A DNA stretch of 64,000 bases from Marinobacter sp. S6332 (GCF_023016045.1 NZ_JALKAP010000011.1:1-64000); one strand, 5' to 3'; positions 45,436 to 55,449 are shown, counted from the first letter of the stretch. Numbers and translations are program-made. The notes: generated by a model not told the origin, from the letters alone.

Positions 45436-46227
45436 TTATTGGTTGGTGCGTTTTGCAATGCGATTTAACAGCCGAGAGGCTGCAAACAGTCCAAAGCTGG
45501 CCGTTACCGGGCAGGCGGCGCCAAAGCCTGATGCGCAATCAAGCCGCGAGGGGCCAGCGGTTGCGGGCTTTTGCAGGCAAACTTCGCCATCCTCGGCAGG
45601 GTACGTGAGCTGCTCTGTTGAGTATATGGCCTCAATGCCGAAGCGTCGCTTAGGATTGCGCGAGAACCCGTATTCCCTGCGCAGAAGGTTGCGCACCTTG
45701 GCTAATAGGGGATCTTGGGTAGTTTTGCTGAGATCCGCTACCAGAATTTTTGTGGGATCCATTTGTCCGCCGGCACCTCCAGCGCAAACGATGGGGATCT
45801 TTGCCCGTTGGCAGTGGGCAATCAGGGCTGCTTTGGGTTTAACGCTATCGATGGCATCAACCACGGCAGTTATATCCGGTGTGACCAACTCCGTGAGGTT
45901 TTTCAGCGTGAGAAAACCGAAATGAATCCGAATATCTGCATGGGGGTTGATGGCTTTGAGTCGATCTGCCATGGCATCGGTTTTGGTGCGCCCATATTGG
46001 CCTTCCAGAGCATGCAGTTGGCGGTTGGTGTTGGACACGCAAATATCGTCCATATCAACCAGCGTAATGGTGCCAATGCCGCTACGCGCTAGCGCTTCTG
46101 CTGCCCATGAGCCAACGCCACCCAGACCGATGACTGCAATATGAGCATCGCGGAAGGCATGCAGGGCTCGGCGCCCGTACAGCCGTTCTATGCCGCCAAA
46201 GCGGAAGGCATAATCGTCGGCGTTCAT
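45436..46227 (-). CDS. tcdA: tRNA threonylcarbamoyladenosine dehydratase
   Basis: E1-like enzyme (formerly CsdL/YgdL) forming cyclic t6A at tRNA position 37 using ATP. The 263 residues include the nucleotide loop IAVIGLGGVGSWAAEALARS, the Arg/Asp segment VDMDDICVSNTNRQ and the CAGGAGGQMDPTKI region. The C-terminal ubiquitin-activating-like helix is complete. It has its own terminator region upstream of the neighbouring gene. Confidence 0.94.
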   Translation of the reverse strand: MNADDYAFRFGGIERLYGRRALHAFRDAHIAVIGLGGVGSWAAEALARSGIGTITLVDMDDICVSNTNRQLHALEGQYGRTKTDAMADRLKAINPHADIRIHFGFLTLKNLTELVTPDITAVVDAIDSVKPKAALIAHCQRAKIPIVCAGGAGGQMDPTKILVADLSKTTQDPLLAKVRNLLRREYGFSRNPKRRFGIEAIYSTEQLTYPAEDGEVCLQKPATAGPSRLDCASGFGAACPVTASFGLFAASRLLNRIAKRTNQ

Positions 46228-46316
46228 GGAGTCTCCGTTTGAAGCCGGGCAAAAGACCGGGAAAAATCAAAGGCGCGATTATACCCTAGAGCCCGATCAG
46301 ACAGAAAATACCTGCA

Positions 46317-46339
46317 AAAAAGCCACGCAGTGCGCGGCT
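46317..46339 (-). terminator. Terminator after the acyl-CoA dehydrogenase gene
   Basis: On the minus strand AGCCGCGC and GCGTGGCT pair with one mismatch around a 3-base loop and are followed by a run of T. It lies 75 bases past the acyl-CoA dehydrogenase stop. Confidence 0.8.
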
Positions 46340-46413
46340 TTCAAGTTGTTGCCCGGGTACAGGCTGCGGTGCTGTGAAGCCGTACCCGGTTTTAAGACCA
46401 TTTCTGTTAAGGC

Positions 46414-48189
46414 TCAGGCAGCCCAGTGGTCATCTCCCATGTCCATCATGCTGTCCTTTCCGCTTTCGATGTCGCTCAGTAGCCAGTGGATTTCCGGTAG
46501 CAGCTTTTCAAAATAGAAACGGGCAGATACAAGCTTACTTTCCAGCAGCGGTTTGTTGCCTTCTCCGGTAGCCAGCTGTTGGCTGGCGACGTTGGCCATG
46601 CGCGACCACATATAGCCGACAACTGTCAGTGCCATCAGGCGCAGGTAAGGTGTCGCCGCAGCGCCTGCCTGTTCCGGGTCTTTCGGGGCGTTAGTTGCCA
46701 GCCACATAGTGGCTTTCTCCAGCGCACCCATGGCGCCTTTGAGCTCTTCTCGGTGAGGAGCTTCCGGGTTGTCTTTCAGGTATCCGGAGAGCACGCCAAA
46801 GAGAGTGCGCACAAGTTGTCCACCTTTCAGGCTCAGTTTTCGGCCTACCAAGTCCATTGCTTGAATGCCGTTTGTGCCTTCGTAGATGCGCGCGATACGG
46901 CCATCCCGAACCAGCTGTTCCAGTGGCCAGTCGGTGGTGAAGCCGGAGCCGCCAAGTACCTGCAGGCCGGTGTTGGCATTGTTGGCGCCTTCATCGGTCA
47001 GGAATGCTTTTACCACGGGTGTGAGTAGCTGTACCAGGTCATCGGCCGATTCCCGGGCGGATTCGTCCGGATGGGCGACCGAGAGGTCCAGCTGATGCCC
47101 CGTGAACAGTGCGAGGGCGCGCATGCCTTCGTTCAGAACCTTCTGGCGCATCAACATGCGGCGTACATCCGGGTGCACAATAATGGGATCGGCAGGGCCG
47201 TTCGGGTTCTTCGGGCCGCTCAAGGAACGGCTTTGCAGGCGCTCCTTGGCAAATGCAAGGCTCTCCTGATAGGCCATCTCGGCAAGCCCCAGACCCTGCA
47301 TGCCCACCATCAAGCGGGCCTCGTTCATCATGGTGAACATGGAACGCATGCCGTCGTTGGCCTCACCTACCAGCCAGCCTTTAGCGCCTTCAAAGTTCAT
47401 CACACAGGTGGCAGAACCCTTAATGCCCATTTTGTGCTCTAGGCCGCCGCAGAACGCGGGGTTGCGCTCACCGGAATCCGGTAGAAACTTGGGCACAATA
47501 AACAGGGAAATACCTTTGGTGGTGTCTGGCGCGCCGGGTAATTTGGCCAGTACCAGATGCACAATGTTATCGGTCAGGTCGTGTTCACCGCCAGTAATCC
47601 AAATTTTTGTGCCTTCGATGGCGTAGCTGCCATCGTCATTTGGTGTGGCGCGGGTGCGGATCATGCCCAAATCTGTTCCACATTGGGGTTCAGTGAGGCA
47701 CATGGTGCCTGTCCATTCGCCGGAAACCAGTTTTTCCAAATACGTTTGTTTGAGCTCATCAGAACCGTGGGCATGCAGCGCGCTGATGGCGCCGTGGGTA
47801 AGCCCTGGGTACATGCCAAGCGATAGATTGGTGGAGCACACCATCTCGTCCACAACAAATTTCAACGTGTGTGGTAGACCCTGTCCGCCGAATTCCAGAG
47901 GCGCATCCAATGCTGTCCAGCCACCTTCAACAAATCTTTTGTAAGCTTCTTTGAAGCCCTCCGGCGTTTTCACATCGTGAGTATCCGGGTTGTAGTGACA
48001 ACCTTCACGATCGCCGTTTTGGTTGGTTGGCTGAATGACTTCCGCCGCCAGTTTTCCCGCCTCATCTATTACTGCAGTAATCAGGTCCGGTGTGGCATCG
48101 GCGTATTTTTCCAGTTCGTGAAGCCGATCAACACCCAGTACATCAAACAACAGAAAGCGAAGATCATTTGCTGGAGCTTGGTATTGCAT
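46414..48189 (-). CDS. Acyl-CoA dehydrogenase, DmdC-like long form
   Basis: A 591-residue FAD enzyme oxidising an acyl-CoA to the enoyl form. The substrate-binding segments EWTGTMCLTEPQCGTDLGMI and IEGTKIWITGGEHDL, and the catalytic Glu in IARIYEGTNGIQAMDL, are present. A C-terminal extension (the acyl-CoA_dh_C-like part) makes it 200 residues longer than classic members, as in 3-methylmercaptopropionyl-CoA dehydrogenases. ATG 48189 follows GGAG; a GTG two codons earlier is less likely. The substrate is unknown; medium-chain fatty acyl-CoA or DMSP degradation are options. Confidence 0.9.
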   Translation of the reverse strand: MQYQAPANDLRFLLFDVLGVDRLHELEKYADATPDLITAVIDEAGKLAAEVIQPTNQNGDREGCHYNPDTHDVKTPEGFKEAYKRFVEGGWTALDAPLEFGGQGLPHTLKFVVDEMVCSTNLSLGMYPGLTHGAISALHAHGSDELKQTYLEKLVSGEWTGTMCLTEPQCGTDLGMIRTRATPNDDGSYAIEGTKIWITGGEHDLTDNIVHLVLAKLPGAPDTTKGISLFIVPKFLPDSGERNPAFCGGLEHKMGIKGSATCVMNFEGAKGWLVGEANDGMRSMFTMMNEARLMVGMQGLGLAEMAYQESLAFAKERLQSRSLSGPKNPNGPADPIIVHPDVRRMLMRQKVLNEGMRALALFTGHQLDLSVAHPDESARESADDLVQLLTPVVKAFLTDEGANNANTGLQVLGGSGFTTDWPLEQLVRDGRIARIYEGTNGIQAMDLVGRKLSLKGGQLVRTLFGVLSGYLKDNPEAPHREELKGAMGALEKATMWLATNAPKDPEQAGAAATPYLRLMALTVVGYMWSRMANVASQQLATGEGNKPLLESKLVSARFYFEKLLPEIHWLLSDIESGKDSMMDMGDDHWAA

Positions 48190-48417
48190 GAGCACTCTCC
48201 TTAAATAGCCTTAAAGCGGCCTTGATAGCTGATGGATCTTGTCGGCCTTTATCGGGGCCGTCATTACACGTAACAGCAGGCAGCGGCATGTGAGCCATAG
48301 CCTGTATTTGTTGTCAGTGCCTTTTCATACGACTGTTTTAATTTTGTGGTTCACTGGTTAATGGGGTCTGGCTTGGCAAATTTTCGTATATCGTTGAAAC
48401 GGAAATGGAGAGGCTAT

Positions 48418-49185
48418 ATGAAGCGAATACTTGTGGCTGGTGTGTCTGGAGCCATCGGCGGCGCTCTGGCTGCGGCACTTTTGGCCCGCGATGAGGAATT
48501 GGACGAGAAATCGGGCGAGAAATCGATAGTCATTGGGCTTTGTCGCGACCCATTGACAGTAGCTGAGCCTCTGCGCAGTCACAGTCGATTAAAGCTATTG
48601 GCGTGGAATGCAGAAGATGAACGGTCGCCTGAAGCCGTTATTAAGGCTCTTGAAAAGCTCGTTCCGGCCGTAAACGGCTTAGATACGTTTATCTACGCTG
48701 CTGGCTTGCTTCACGATGGGGCCTTGTTTCCTGAGAAGCGTCTGGAAGAGCTTCAGGCGAGCAGTTTGGCCAGAGCCTTTGCAGTAAATGCGACGGGCTT
48801 TGTTTTGCTGGCTCAAGCGCTTCTGCCTTGGTTTAGGCATCGCGATTTTAAACGTATGGTCGCTATTTCAGCGAAGGTTGGTTCAATAGAGGACAATCAT
48901 TTAGGTGGCTGGTATGCGTATCGAAGCTCAAAAGCTGCTTTAAATATGTTGGTGCGCACTTTGTCTGTGGAACTGCCCCGGCGCTGCAAGCCCATTGCTT
49001 GCGTGGCGTTGCACCCGGGAACAACCGACTCAGCTCTGAGTGAACCTTTCAGGCAGTCCCTAGCTCAACTTCAGGTGCACAGTGCTATCGAAACAGCCGA
49101 AAATTTATTGTCAGTTATAGAAAAAATAACGCCAGAAGATAACGGCCGATTCGTGAGCTGGGATGGGTCATCGCTGCCTTGGTAA
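48418..49185 (+). CDS. Short-chain dehydrogenase/reductase (CsgA/C-factor-like)
   Basis: A 255-residue SDR. The cofactor loop ILVAGVSGAIGGALAAAL, the active-site Ser in VAISAKVGSI and the YRSSK catalytic Tyr/Lys are visible. ATG 48418 with GGAGAGG upstream is preferred to a longer frame starting at 48346. It lies head to head with the ChrR gene (24 bases between stops). SDR genes often accompany the ECF-ChrR singlet-oxygen regulon; no matching ECF promoter was found upstream of this one. Confidence 0.88.
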   Translation: MKRILVAGVSGAIGGALAAALLARDEELDEKSGEKSIVIGLCRDPLTVAEPLRSHSRLKLLAWNAEDERSPEAVIKALEKLVPAVNGLDTFIYAAGLLHDGALFPEKRLEELQASSLARAFAVNATGFVLLAQALLPWFRHRDFKRMVAISAKVGSIEDNHLGGWYAYRSSKAALNMLVRTLSVELPRRCKPIACVALHPGTTDSALSEPFRQSLAQLQVHSAIETAENLLSVIEKITPEDNGRFVSWDGSSLPW

Positions 49186-49208
49186 AAGGCAGCGATTGGT
49201 CAGTAAAA

Positions 49209-49847
49209 TTAGCGTATGAAGGGGTTGAGCATACGCGTGAAAGTTCCGGTCAACTTGACCGGCGCGCTAAGTACAGAAAGTGTAATGCAGTCTTCGCAGC
49301 CTACAGCGACTGGTTTGTGCTCGTCTTGGTCAGTCAGGACGACAAAATCCCACTGATTAAAAACACCTTTTTGATCGGAGAAGGCGCCTTGCAGCACTAT
49401 GGTTGTTTCAATGCCACGATGGGTGTGAGCCGGTGCCTTGCCTCCCGCTACCAGCTTTTGCAGGACAACCTGCTCCTTCTGGCCCGGAAACTTTTCAGTA
49501 ATATCCAGAACACTGACGTCGCCCAACTGCCGCTTCCAAGGTAGATCGTTGATATCTTCACCCAGTAGCTTTTGCAGTAGACTAATCTTCGGCACTGCTT
49601 TGGCCGGAAGCTCTGGCGCCGGAGAACTGTCTATTTTCGCGAGAATATCATCAAACATAGTCTCGGAAACGCTGACTTTTGGCTGCTGCTCCATCATCAC
49701 AGCGCCAAGACTGTCGAGTGTGTCTACCCGGCTGCGGCAATGGGTGCATTTGTCGAGATGGAGACGAATGCACAGGGCGTGAGGCTCGCTCAAGTTGCCC
49801 GCACTGTACTCCATCAGGCTTAGGCTATCGGGGTGATGCCGTGTCAT
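49209..49847 (-). CDS. chrR: ChrR-type zinc anti-sigma factor with cupin domain
   Basis: A 212-residue regulator that holds its ECF sigma inactive until singlet oxygen or organic peroxide is present. The N-terminal anti-sigma part has the zinc motif H30-x3-C34-x2-C37 (HLDKCTHC). The C-terminal cupin shows APAHTHRGIETTIVLQG with the metal-binding histidines. The start overlaps the sigma gene by four bases (ATGA), so the two are co-translated. Confidence 0.92.
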   Translation of the reverse strand: MTRHHPDSLSLMEYSAGNLSEPHALCIRLHLDKCTHCRSRVDTLDSLGAVMMEQQPKVSVSETMFDDILAKIDSSPAPELPAKAVPKISLLQKLLGEDINDLPWKRQLGDVSVLDITEKFPGQKEQVVLQKLVAGGKAPAHTHRGIETTIVLQGAFSDQKGVFNQWDFVVLTDQDEHKPVAVGCEDCITLSVLSAPVKLTGTFTRMLNPFIR

Positions 49848-50491
49848 ACATTCTGATCCTGCAAAATCACTTTCAATTTGCTTAGTGCAAGGCGTACCCG
49901 GCTTTTTACCGTACCGAGTGGAATGTTCAATTCGTCAGCCACCATTTGGTGCGACTTTTGCTCCATGTACACCTTTGCAATTACTGTAATTTGATCTTCT
50001 GGCAACTGGCTCAGAGATTCTCTCACCCGGCGTTCAGACATAAGACGGTGTAGCGAAGTTATCGGTTGATTGTCGTCTTCACCGGGAATTTGCCACAAAT
50101 CTTCGGTTTCCACCGGCATTTCGGCACTAGTGCGACGCATTTTGCGCAGCATATCGATGCGCTGATTACGTGCAATGGTGAAAATCCAAGTTGAAGCTGC
50201 GGCTTTCTGCCAGTCGTACAAGCAGGCCCTGCGCCAGATAGAAACAAATACTTCCTGTACGAGCTCTTCCGCATGGCTGGCCATACCATTTGCCATGGCG
50301 TAATACTTGAGTTGCGGCGCAAAGTGCTCAAACAAAGAATGATAGGCCTTGCGATCCTGATCTTTACCCACCTTCACCAACAGCTGACTCCAAGGGTCCT
50401 TTCGGCCCTCGGCACGTGCTGGCTTTTGATCCAGTGTGGTCACCGGACGCTCCTTGACAATCGCATGATTTATATTCGTTACCTTATTCAT
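49844..50491 (-). CDS. rpoE: ECF sigma factor, RpoE/ECF11-like partner of ChrR
   Basis: A 215-residue ECF sigma factor. Region 2 (HAEELVQEVFVSIWRRA, then WIFTIARNQRIDMLRKM) and region 4 (SHQMVADELNIPLGTVKSRV) are intact. Pairing with ChrR places it with the singlet-oxygen-responsive RpoE group of Rhodobacter. The ATG at 50491 was chosen over a GTG three codons earlier. A close match to its own class of promoter lies upstream (50526-50554), so it probably autoregulates. About 20 residues at the N-terminus are unconserved. Confidence 0.92.
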   Translation of the reverse strand: MNKVTNINHAIVKERPVTTLDQKPARAEGRKDPWSQLLVKVGKDQDRKAYHSLFEHFAPQLKYYAMANGMASHAEELVQEVFVSIWRRACLYDWQKAAASTWIFTIARNQRIDMLRKMRRTSAEMPVETEDLWQIPGEDDNQPITSLHRLMSERRVRESLSQLPEDQITVIAKVYMEQKSHQMVADELNIPLGTVKSRVRLALSKLKVILQDQNV

Positions 50492-50525
50492 TCTATGCAC
50501 TCGTCCCGGGTTTGTCAGTTTTGAG

Positions 50526-50554
50526 TCTTACGGGCGCTTTGTCAGTGCGGATCA
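50526..50554 (-). promoter_or_regulatory. Probable ECF (RpoE-ChrR type) promoter of the sigma/chrR operon
   Basis: On the minus strand TGATCC (50554-50549), an 18-base spacer and TAAGA (50530-50526) match the promoter consensus of the Rhodobacter RpoE-ChrR system. It lies 35 bases before the sigma start codon. Confidence 0.75.
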
Positions 50555-50578
50555 GTCAGTCATGAAAGAAGTTCGAAT

Positions 50579-52489
50579 TTATTCTTCCAAATAAGTGTAA
50601 CCCTCAAGCCCAGCAGCCAGTTCTTCCAGAAGGCTTGTTTGTATGTCTTCTGGCAAACTGCTTGCTGTGAATTTGTTGCGGTAGGCCTGCAGTAGAGTTT
50701 TGGGCTCGAAATTAACGTACCTGAGTACATGGGCAACCGTGTCGCCGATGATGGGGGCGCTGGTATCATAGCCTCCGTCGCTGTTCAGGCGCACATCCAC
50801 CGAATGGGTATCACCAAAGAGGTTGTGCATGTCGCCCAAAATCTCTTGATAGGCTCCGGTCATGAAAAAGCCCATGAGTAAGGGTTCGCCGGGCACTTCT
50901 TCTGGCAGTGGTAACGTAGTTTCCGTGCCCTGACCATCCACATAACGGTCGATGCGACCGTCTGAATCGCAGGTGATATCTTGAATCACCGCGCGCCGGG
51001 TCAGTGGGCGGTTCAGGCCGTTTACGGGCATGACCGGGAATATCTGGTCGATGCCCCAAACGTCAGGCAATGATTGAAACAGCGAGAAATTGACGAACAA
51101 CTTGGCGGCCAATTTTTCATTCAGCTCATCAATGATTTCACGGTGAGCCCGGCTGTTTTTGTCGAGCTGGCTCTGCAGTAAACGGCAGCATCGAATATAG
51201 AGTAACTCTGAATCCGCGCGCTCCTGCAAAGAGAGCGTTCCATGAGCAAATTGGCCGTGTACATCTGCCATGGCGTGCAACACATCGTGGTAGATTTCAG
51301 CCAACGAGCGCGGGGACTCAGGGTCTTCCAGACTTTCCAAGTCGCGCCATAGATCTTGTAGCGGGGCTGGAGCATCCTGCATAGGCTGCTTAGTGGGGCG
51401 CTCTTCCGGCTCTTCGTGGTCAATCACATTCGTTACCAACACGGAGTGGTGCGCCGTCAGCGCACGGCCGGATTCACTGATCAGGTCTGGGTGCGGAAGC
51501 TTGTAGCGATCACATTCAGCTTGCAATACGTGCACTACGTTGTAGGCGTATTCATGCATGCTGTAGTTCATCGAGCAGGCGCTACGGGAGCGCGTGCCCT
51601 CGTAATCAACGCCAAGGCCGCCACCGATATCAACCGTATTCACCGGGGCACCCATCTGGCGCAGCTCGCTGTAAAAGCGCGCGCATTCCCGTAAACCGGT
51701 CTGGATATCGCGAATGTTGGCGATTTGCGAACCAAGATGAAAGTGCAGAAGCTGAAGCGTGTCCAGTGCATTGGCTTTGCGGAGGGTATTAACAACATCC
51801 AAAACCTGACTGGCCGACAACCCAAACTTAGATTTTTCACCGCCGGTATTCTGCCAGTTACCCTTGCCGATGGTGGCAAGACGAACTCGTACACCAATCA
51901 GCGGAGAAACCTCCAGCTTTTTAGCTTCTTCAAGGATAAGCGGCAACTCAGACTGCTTTTCCACCACAATAAACACCCTGTGGCCTAACTTTTGGCCAAT
52001 CAGCGCCAGCCGGATGTACTCCCTATCCTTGTAGCCGTTGCAAACGATGACTGAACCCGATTGTTTGGCCAGAGCGAGTACCGCCATTAGCTCGGGCTTG
52101 CTGCCAGCCTCCAAACCGATTTGCTTATTACTGGCTGCAGGCTCTGCCGCGATCAACTCTTCAACCACCCGGCGCTGTTGGTTTACCTTGATGGGATAGA
52201 CAGCCGTGTATTGCCCTTTATAGCTATGCTCTGCGGCCACTTTGTTAAACGCGTTGCACAGCTTGTTTACCCGGTCATGCAGGATGTCCGTAAAGCGGAT
52301 GAGCACAGGCAGTTGAAGCCCGGATTCCACCAGTGATCGCGTGAGTTCCGGCAGGTTGATCTCTGCCTCGCTCTTGCCACGGTTTGGCCGGATAACAACT
52401 TCACCTACCGGGTTAACGCCAATGTAGCCATCGCTCCATTGGGTAATGTTGTAAATCTTGTGGGCCGGGGAGGCGTTGGTGTTGCTCAT
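50579..52489 (-). CDS. speA: Biosynthetic arginine decarboxylase
   Basis: PLP enzyme making agmatine from arginine, the first step to putrescine and spermidine. The 636 residues match the family's usual length. WSDGYIGVNPVGEVVIRP at the N-terminus, the PLP motif YPIKVNQQRRVV, the glycine-rich VDIGGGLGVDYEGTRS and the EPGRAL-like SESGRALTAHHS are clear. It is divergent from speE, 204 bases apart. No riboswitch was recognised between them. Confidence 0.95.
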   Translation of the reverse strand: MSNTNASPAHKIYNITQWSDGYIGVNPVGEVVIRPNRGKSEAEINLPELTRSLVESGLQLPVLIRFTDILHDRVNKLCNAFNKVAAEHSYKGQYTAVYPIKVNQQRRVVEELIAAEPAASNKQIGLEAGSKPELMAVLALAKQSGSVIVCNGYKDREYIRLALIGQKLGHRVFIVVEKQSELPLILEEAKKLEVSPLIGVRVRLATIGKGNWQNTGGEKSKFGLSASQVLDVVNTLRKANALDTLQLLHFHLGSQIANIRDIQTGLRECARFYSELRQMGAPVNTVDIGGGLGVDYEGTRSRSACSMNYSMHEYAYNVVHVLQAECDRYKLPHPDLISESGRALTAHHSVLVTNVIDHEEPEERPTKQPMQDAPAPLQDLWRDLESLEDPESPRSLAEIYHDVLHAMADVHGQFAHGTLSLQERADSELLYIRCCRLLQSQLDKNSRAHREIIDELNEKLAAKLFVNFSLFQSLPDVWGIDQIFPVMPVNGLNRPLTRRAVIQDITCDSDGRIDRYVDGQGTETTLPLPEEVPGEPLLMGFFMTGAYQEILGDMHNLFGDTHSVDVRLNSDGGYDTSAPIIGDTVAHVLRYVNFEPKTLLQAYRNKFTASSLPEDIQTSLLEELAAGLEGYTYLEE

Positions 52490-52623
52490 GGCTGCTGTCC
52501 TTCTGGAAAAGCTGGGGCCGGGCAGGCCGACTCAATGGCTGGTATTGTAGGGCTTGCCCTTGGCACCTGAAAGGCTTGACGAGTGTTGATTGCAGCAAAC
52601 CGCAACAATTGCCAACAAAGGCT

Positions 52624-52651
52624 TTGGCTGTTTGCTTGGCACCTCTACAAT
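52624..52651 (+). promoter_or_regulatory. Sigma-70 promoter for speE
   Basis: TTGGCT (52624-52629), a 16-base spacer and TACAAT (52646-52651), 42 bases before the speE start codon. Confidence 0.6.
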
Positions 52652-52693
52652 ATGCCTTTTGGGCATAGCACCCAGACTTCTCAGGAGAGCACC

Positions 52694-53575
52694 ATGACAA
52701 CGCTGAACAACCATTGGTTTACCGAGATTTTTCAGGATCAGGGGACAGCATTTTCCTTGCAGGTGAAAAAGAAACTGCATGAAGAGCAAACGCCGTTTCA
52801 GAAGCTGGAAATCTACGAAACCGAAACCTTCGGCAATTTAATGGTGCTAGACGGCTGCGTGATGCTGACCACCCGAGACAATTTCCTCTACCACGAGATG
52901 ATGACGCATCCCGCGCTCTTCACCCATAAAAATCCAAAGAAAGTTGTGATTGTTGGCGGTGGCGACTGCGGCACATTGAAGGAAGTGTTAAAGCATCCCG
53001 ATGTGGAGGAAGCGTGGCAGGTTGAAATCGACGAGCGGGTTACCCGCATGTCTGAGGAGTACTTCCCCGAGCTGTGTGAATCCAACGACGATCCAAGGGC
53101 CAACTTCTTCTTTGGTGACGGTATTCAGTGGATGCGGGAAGTTGACCCCGGCAGTATCGACATTCTTATCATTGATAGCACCGACCCGGTTGGCCCGGCC
53201 GAAGGCTTGTTCGCGCTGGATTTTTACCGCGACGCCATGCTGGCGCTGGGTGAGGGCGGAATTATCGTGCAGCAGAGCGAATCGCCACTATTGCACACCA
53301 ACACCATCATAAAAGACATTCACGGCGACATGCGCAAAGCCGGCTTCGATCACGTGCAAACCCTGCCATTCCCTCAGCCTGTTTATCCTACCGGCTGGTG
53401 GAGTTGTACCATGGCCAGCAAAGACAACCCCATCAAGTACTTCCGTGAAGACGATGCAAACAACCGACCCTTCGTAACCCGGTACTATAACGTTGGCACC
53501 CATCACGGAGCCTTGGCTATGCCGCAGTTTATGATTGATGCGCTGGAAGACGAGGTTCTGCCTGGCGAGGGTTAA
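52694..53575 (+). CDS. speE: Spermidine synthase
   Basis: Transfers aminopropyl from decarboxylated S-adenosylmethionine to putrescine. The 293-residue protein shows YHEMMTHPALFTH, the nucleotide loop VVIVGGGDCGTLKEVLKH and the DSTDPVGPAEGLF signature. The ATG at 52694 follows AGGAGAG; the frame is open 37 codons earlier without a start site. A GC-rich hairpin follows. With speA across the divergent promoter this gives a polyamine locus; speD and agmatine-hydrolysing genes are not in the window. Confidence 0.95.
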   Translation: MTTLNNHWFTEIFQDQGTAFSLQVKKKLHEEQTPFQKLEIYETETFGNLMVLDGCVMLTTRDNFLYHEMMTHPALFTHKNPKKVVIVGGGDCGTLKEVLKHPDVEEAWQVEIDERVTRMSEEYFPELCESNDDPRANFFFGDGIQWMREVDPGSIDILIIDSTDPVGPAEGLFALDFYRDAMLALGEGGIIVQQSESPLLHTNTIIKDIHGDMRKAGFDHVQTLPFPQPVYPTGWWSCTMASKDNPIKYFREDDANNRPFVTRYYNVGTHHGALAMPQFMIDALEDEVLPGEG

Positions 53576-53576
53576 G

Positions 53577-53602
53577 CAAAAAGGGGCGCCATTTGGCGCC
53601 CC
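53577..53602. terminator. Shared terminator for amtB and speE
   Basis: GGGGCGCC (53583-53590) and GGCGCCCC (53595-53602) form a perfect stem. Five T follow on the minus strand, ending amtB; on the plus strand the A run precedes it, giving weaker termination of speE. Confidence 0.85.
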
Positions 53603-53625
53603 TCTGATCGCTGGTGAAGCGTGTA

Positions 53626-54894
53626 TCACTTCCCGGTTACAAACTCCGGATAGGCCTCCATTCCACACTCGGAAAGGTCCACGCCTTCGTACTCCTCTTC
53701 TTGGCTGACCCTCACGCCCATTACGGCTTTGATAATGCCCCAGACCAGCAAGCTCGCAAGGAATACCCAGACAAAGATGGTTGCAGCGCCAATCAACTGC
53801 CCGCTGAAGGTTGCGCCGTCATTGGTGACCGGTACCAGCATCAACCCCAGAAAGCCGCACACGCCGTGAGCCGAGATAGCGCCCACAGGGTCATCAATGC
53901 GCAGCTTGTCTAGAAAGATAATGCTGAAAACAACGGCTATGCCGCCCATACCGCCCCAGAGGGTTGCAACCAAAGCACTAGGCGTTGAAGGCTCGGCGGT
54001 GATAACCACAAGGCCCGCAATAGCTCCGTTGAGGAGCATGGTCAGGTCTGCTTTACCGAAGAGCATACGGCCAGTTATCAGCGCGGCTATAGCACCGCCG
54101 GCGGCTGCTGCGTTGGTATTGAGGAACACCATGGCAACAGAGTTGGCGCTTGCGATATCGCCCAGTTTCAAGACTGATCCGCCGTTAAAACCGAACCATC
54201 CCATCCACAGGATAAAGGTACCCAGTGCCGCTAGAGGCAAATTAGCACCGGGGATGGCGCGAATTTCGCCGTTGGGGCCATATTTGCCTTTCCGGGCTCC
54301 GAGCAAAATGACGCCCGCAAGTGCCGCGGCCGCACCGGCCATGTGAACAATACCGGAACCGGCAAAGTCGCTGAAACCAAGGTCACCAAGGTTGTACAGC
54401 CCAAAGACATCCTTTCCGCCCCAGGTCCACGAACCTTCGAGCGGGTAGATGACACCGGTCATTACGACGGCGAAGGCGAGGAATGCCCAGAGCTTCATGC
54501 GTTCAGCAACAGCGCCGGAAACGATCGACATGGCTGTCGCTACAAACACTACTTGAAAGAAGAAGTCTGACGCGGCGGAATAGATTGAGCCGCCTTCAAA
54601 ACCATCTTCCCGGGCCGCAAACTCCCCTAGAACGGCCGTAGCATCCGTCTGCTCAATGCCACTTAGTAGAAGGGTTCCGTCGTACATGATGGCGTAGCCG
54701 CATACCAAATACATGGTGCAGGCTATGGCATAAAGTGCGACGTTTTTGGTGAGGATTTCGGTGGTGTTTTTAGCTCTTACCAGCCCGGATTCGAGCATGG
54801 CAAATCCCGCGGCCATCCACATAACTAATGCGCCGCACATTAAAAAATAAAAGGTATCTATTGCATATTGCAAGTGAAAAACATTGTTTTCCAT
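53626..54894 (-). CDS. amtB: Ammonium transporter
   Basis: A trimeric membrane channel of 422 residues for ammonium uptake, starting at ATG 54894 after GGAGGG. The eleven-TM Amt fold is clear: AIDTFYFLMCGALVMWMAAG, the phenylalanine gate region and the two pore histidines in FAGSGIVHMAGAAAALAG and ISAHGVCGFLGLM. The glnK gene lies directly upstream (69 bases), the universal pairing in which GlnK blocks the channel when nitrogen is plentiful. Confidence 0.96.
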   Translation of the reverse strand: MENNVFHLQYAIDTFYFLMCGALVMWMAAGFAMLESGLVRAKNTTEILTKNVALYAIACTMYLVCGYAIMYDGTLLLSGIEQTDATAVLGEFAAREDGFEGGSIYSAASDFFFQVVFVATAMSIVSGAVAERMKLWAFLAFAVVMTGVIYPLEGSWTWGGKDVFGLYNLGDLGFSDFAGSGIVHMAGAAAALAGVILLGARKGKYGPNGEIRAIPGANLPLAALGTFILWMGWFGFNGGSVLKLGDIASANSVAMVFLNTNAAAAGGAIAALITGRMLFGKADLTMLLNGAIAGLVVITAEPSTPSALVATLWGGMGGIAVVFSIIFLDKLRIDDPVGAISAHGVCGFLGLMLVPVTNDGATFSGQLIGAATIFVWVFLASLLVWGIIKAVMGVRVSQEEEYEGVDLSECGMEAYPEFVTGK

Positions 54895-54963
54895 AGGAAG
54901 CCCTCCGCACAAGGCACTTCAGAGTGATTTTTTTGCGTTGGTTGTTAATGGATCAGAGCTGAA

Positions 54964-55449
<486 letters not shown>

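Noticed and set aside
48190-48417. ECF-type promoter for the SDR gene
   Set aside because: No TGATCC-N17/18-TAAGA match on the plus strand in this interval.
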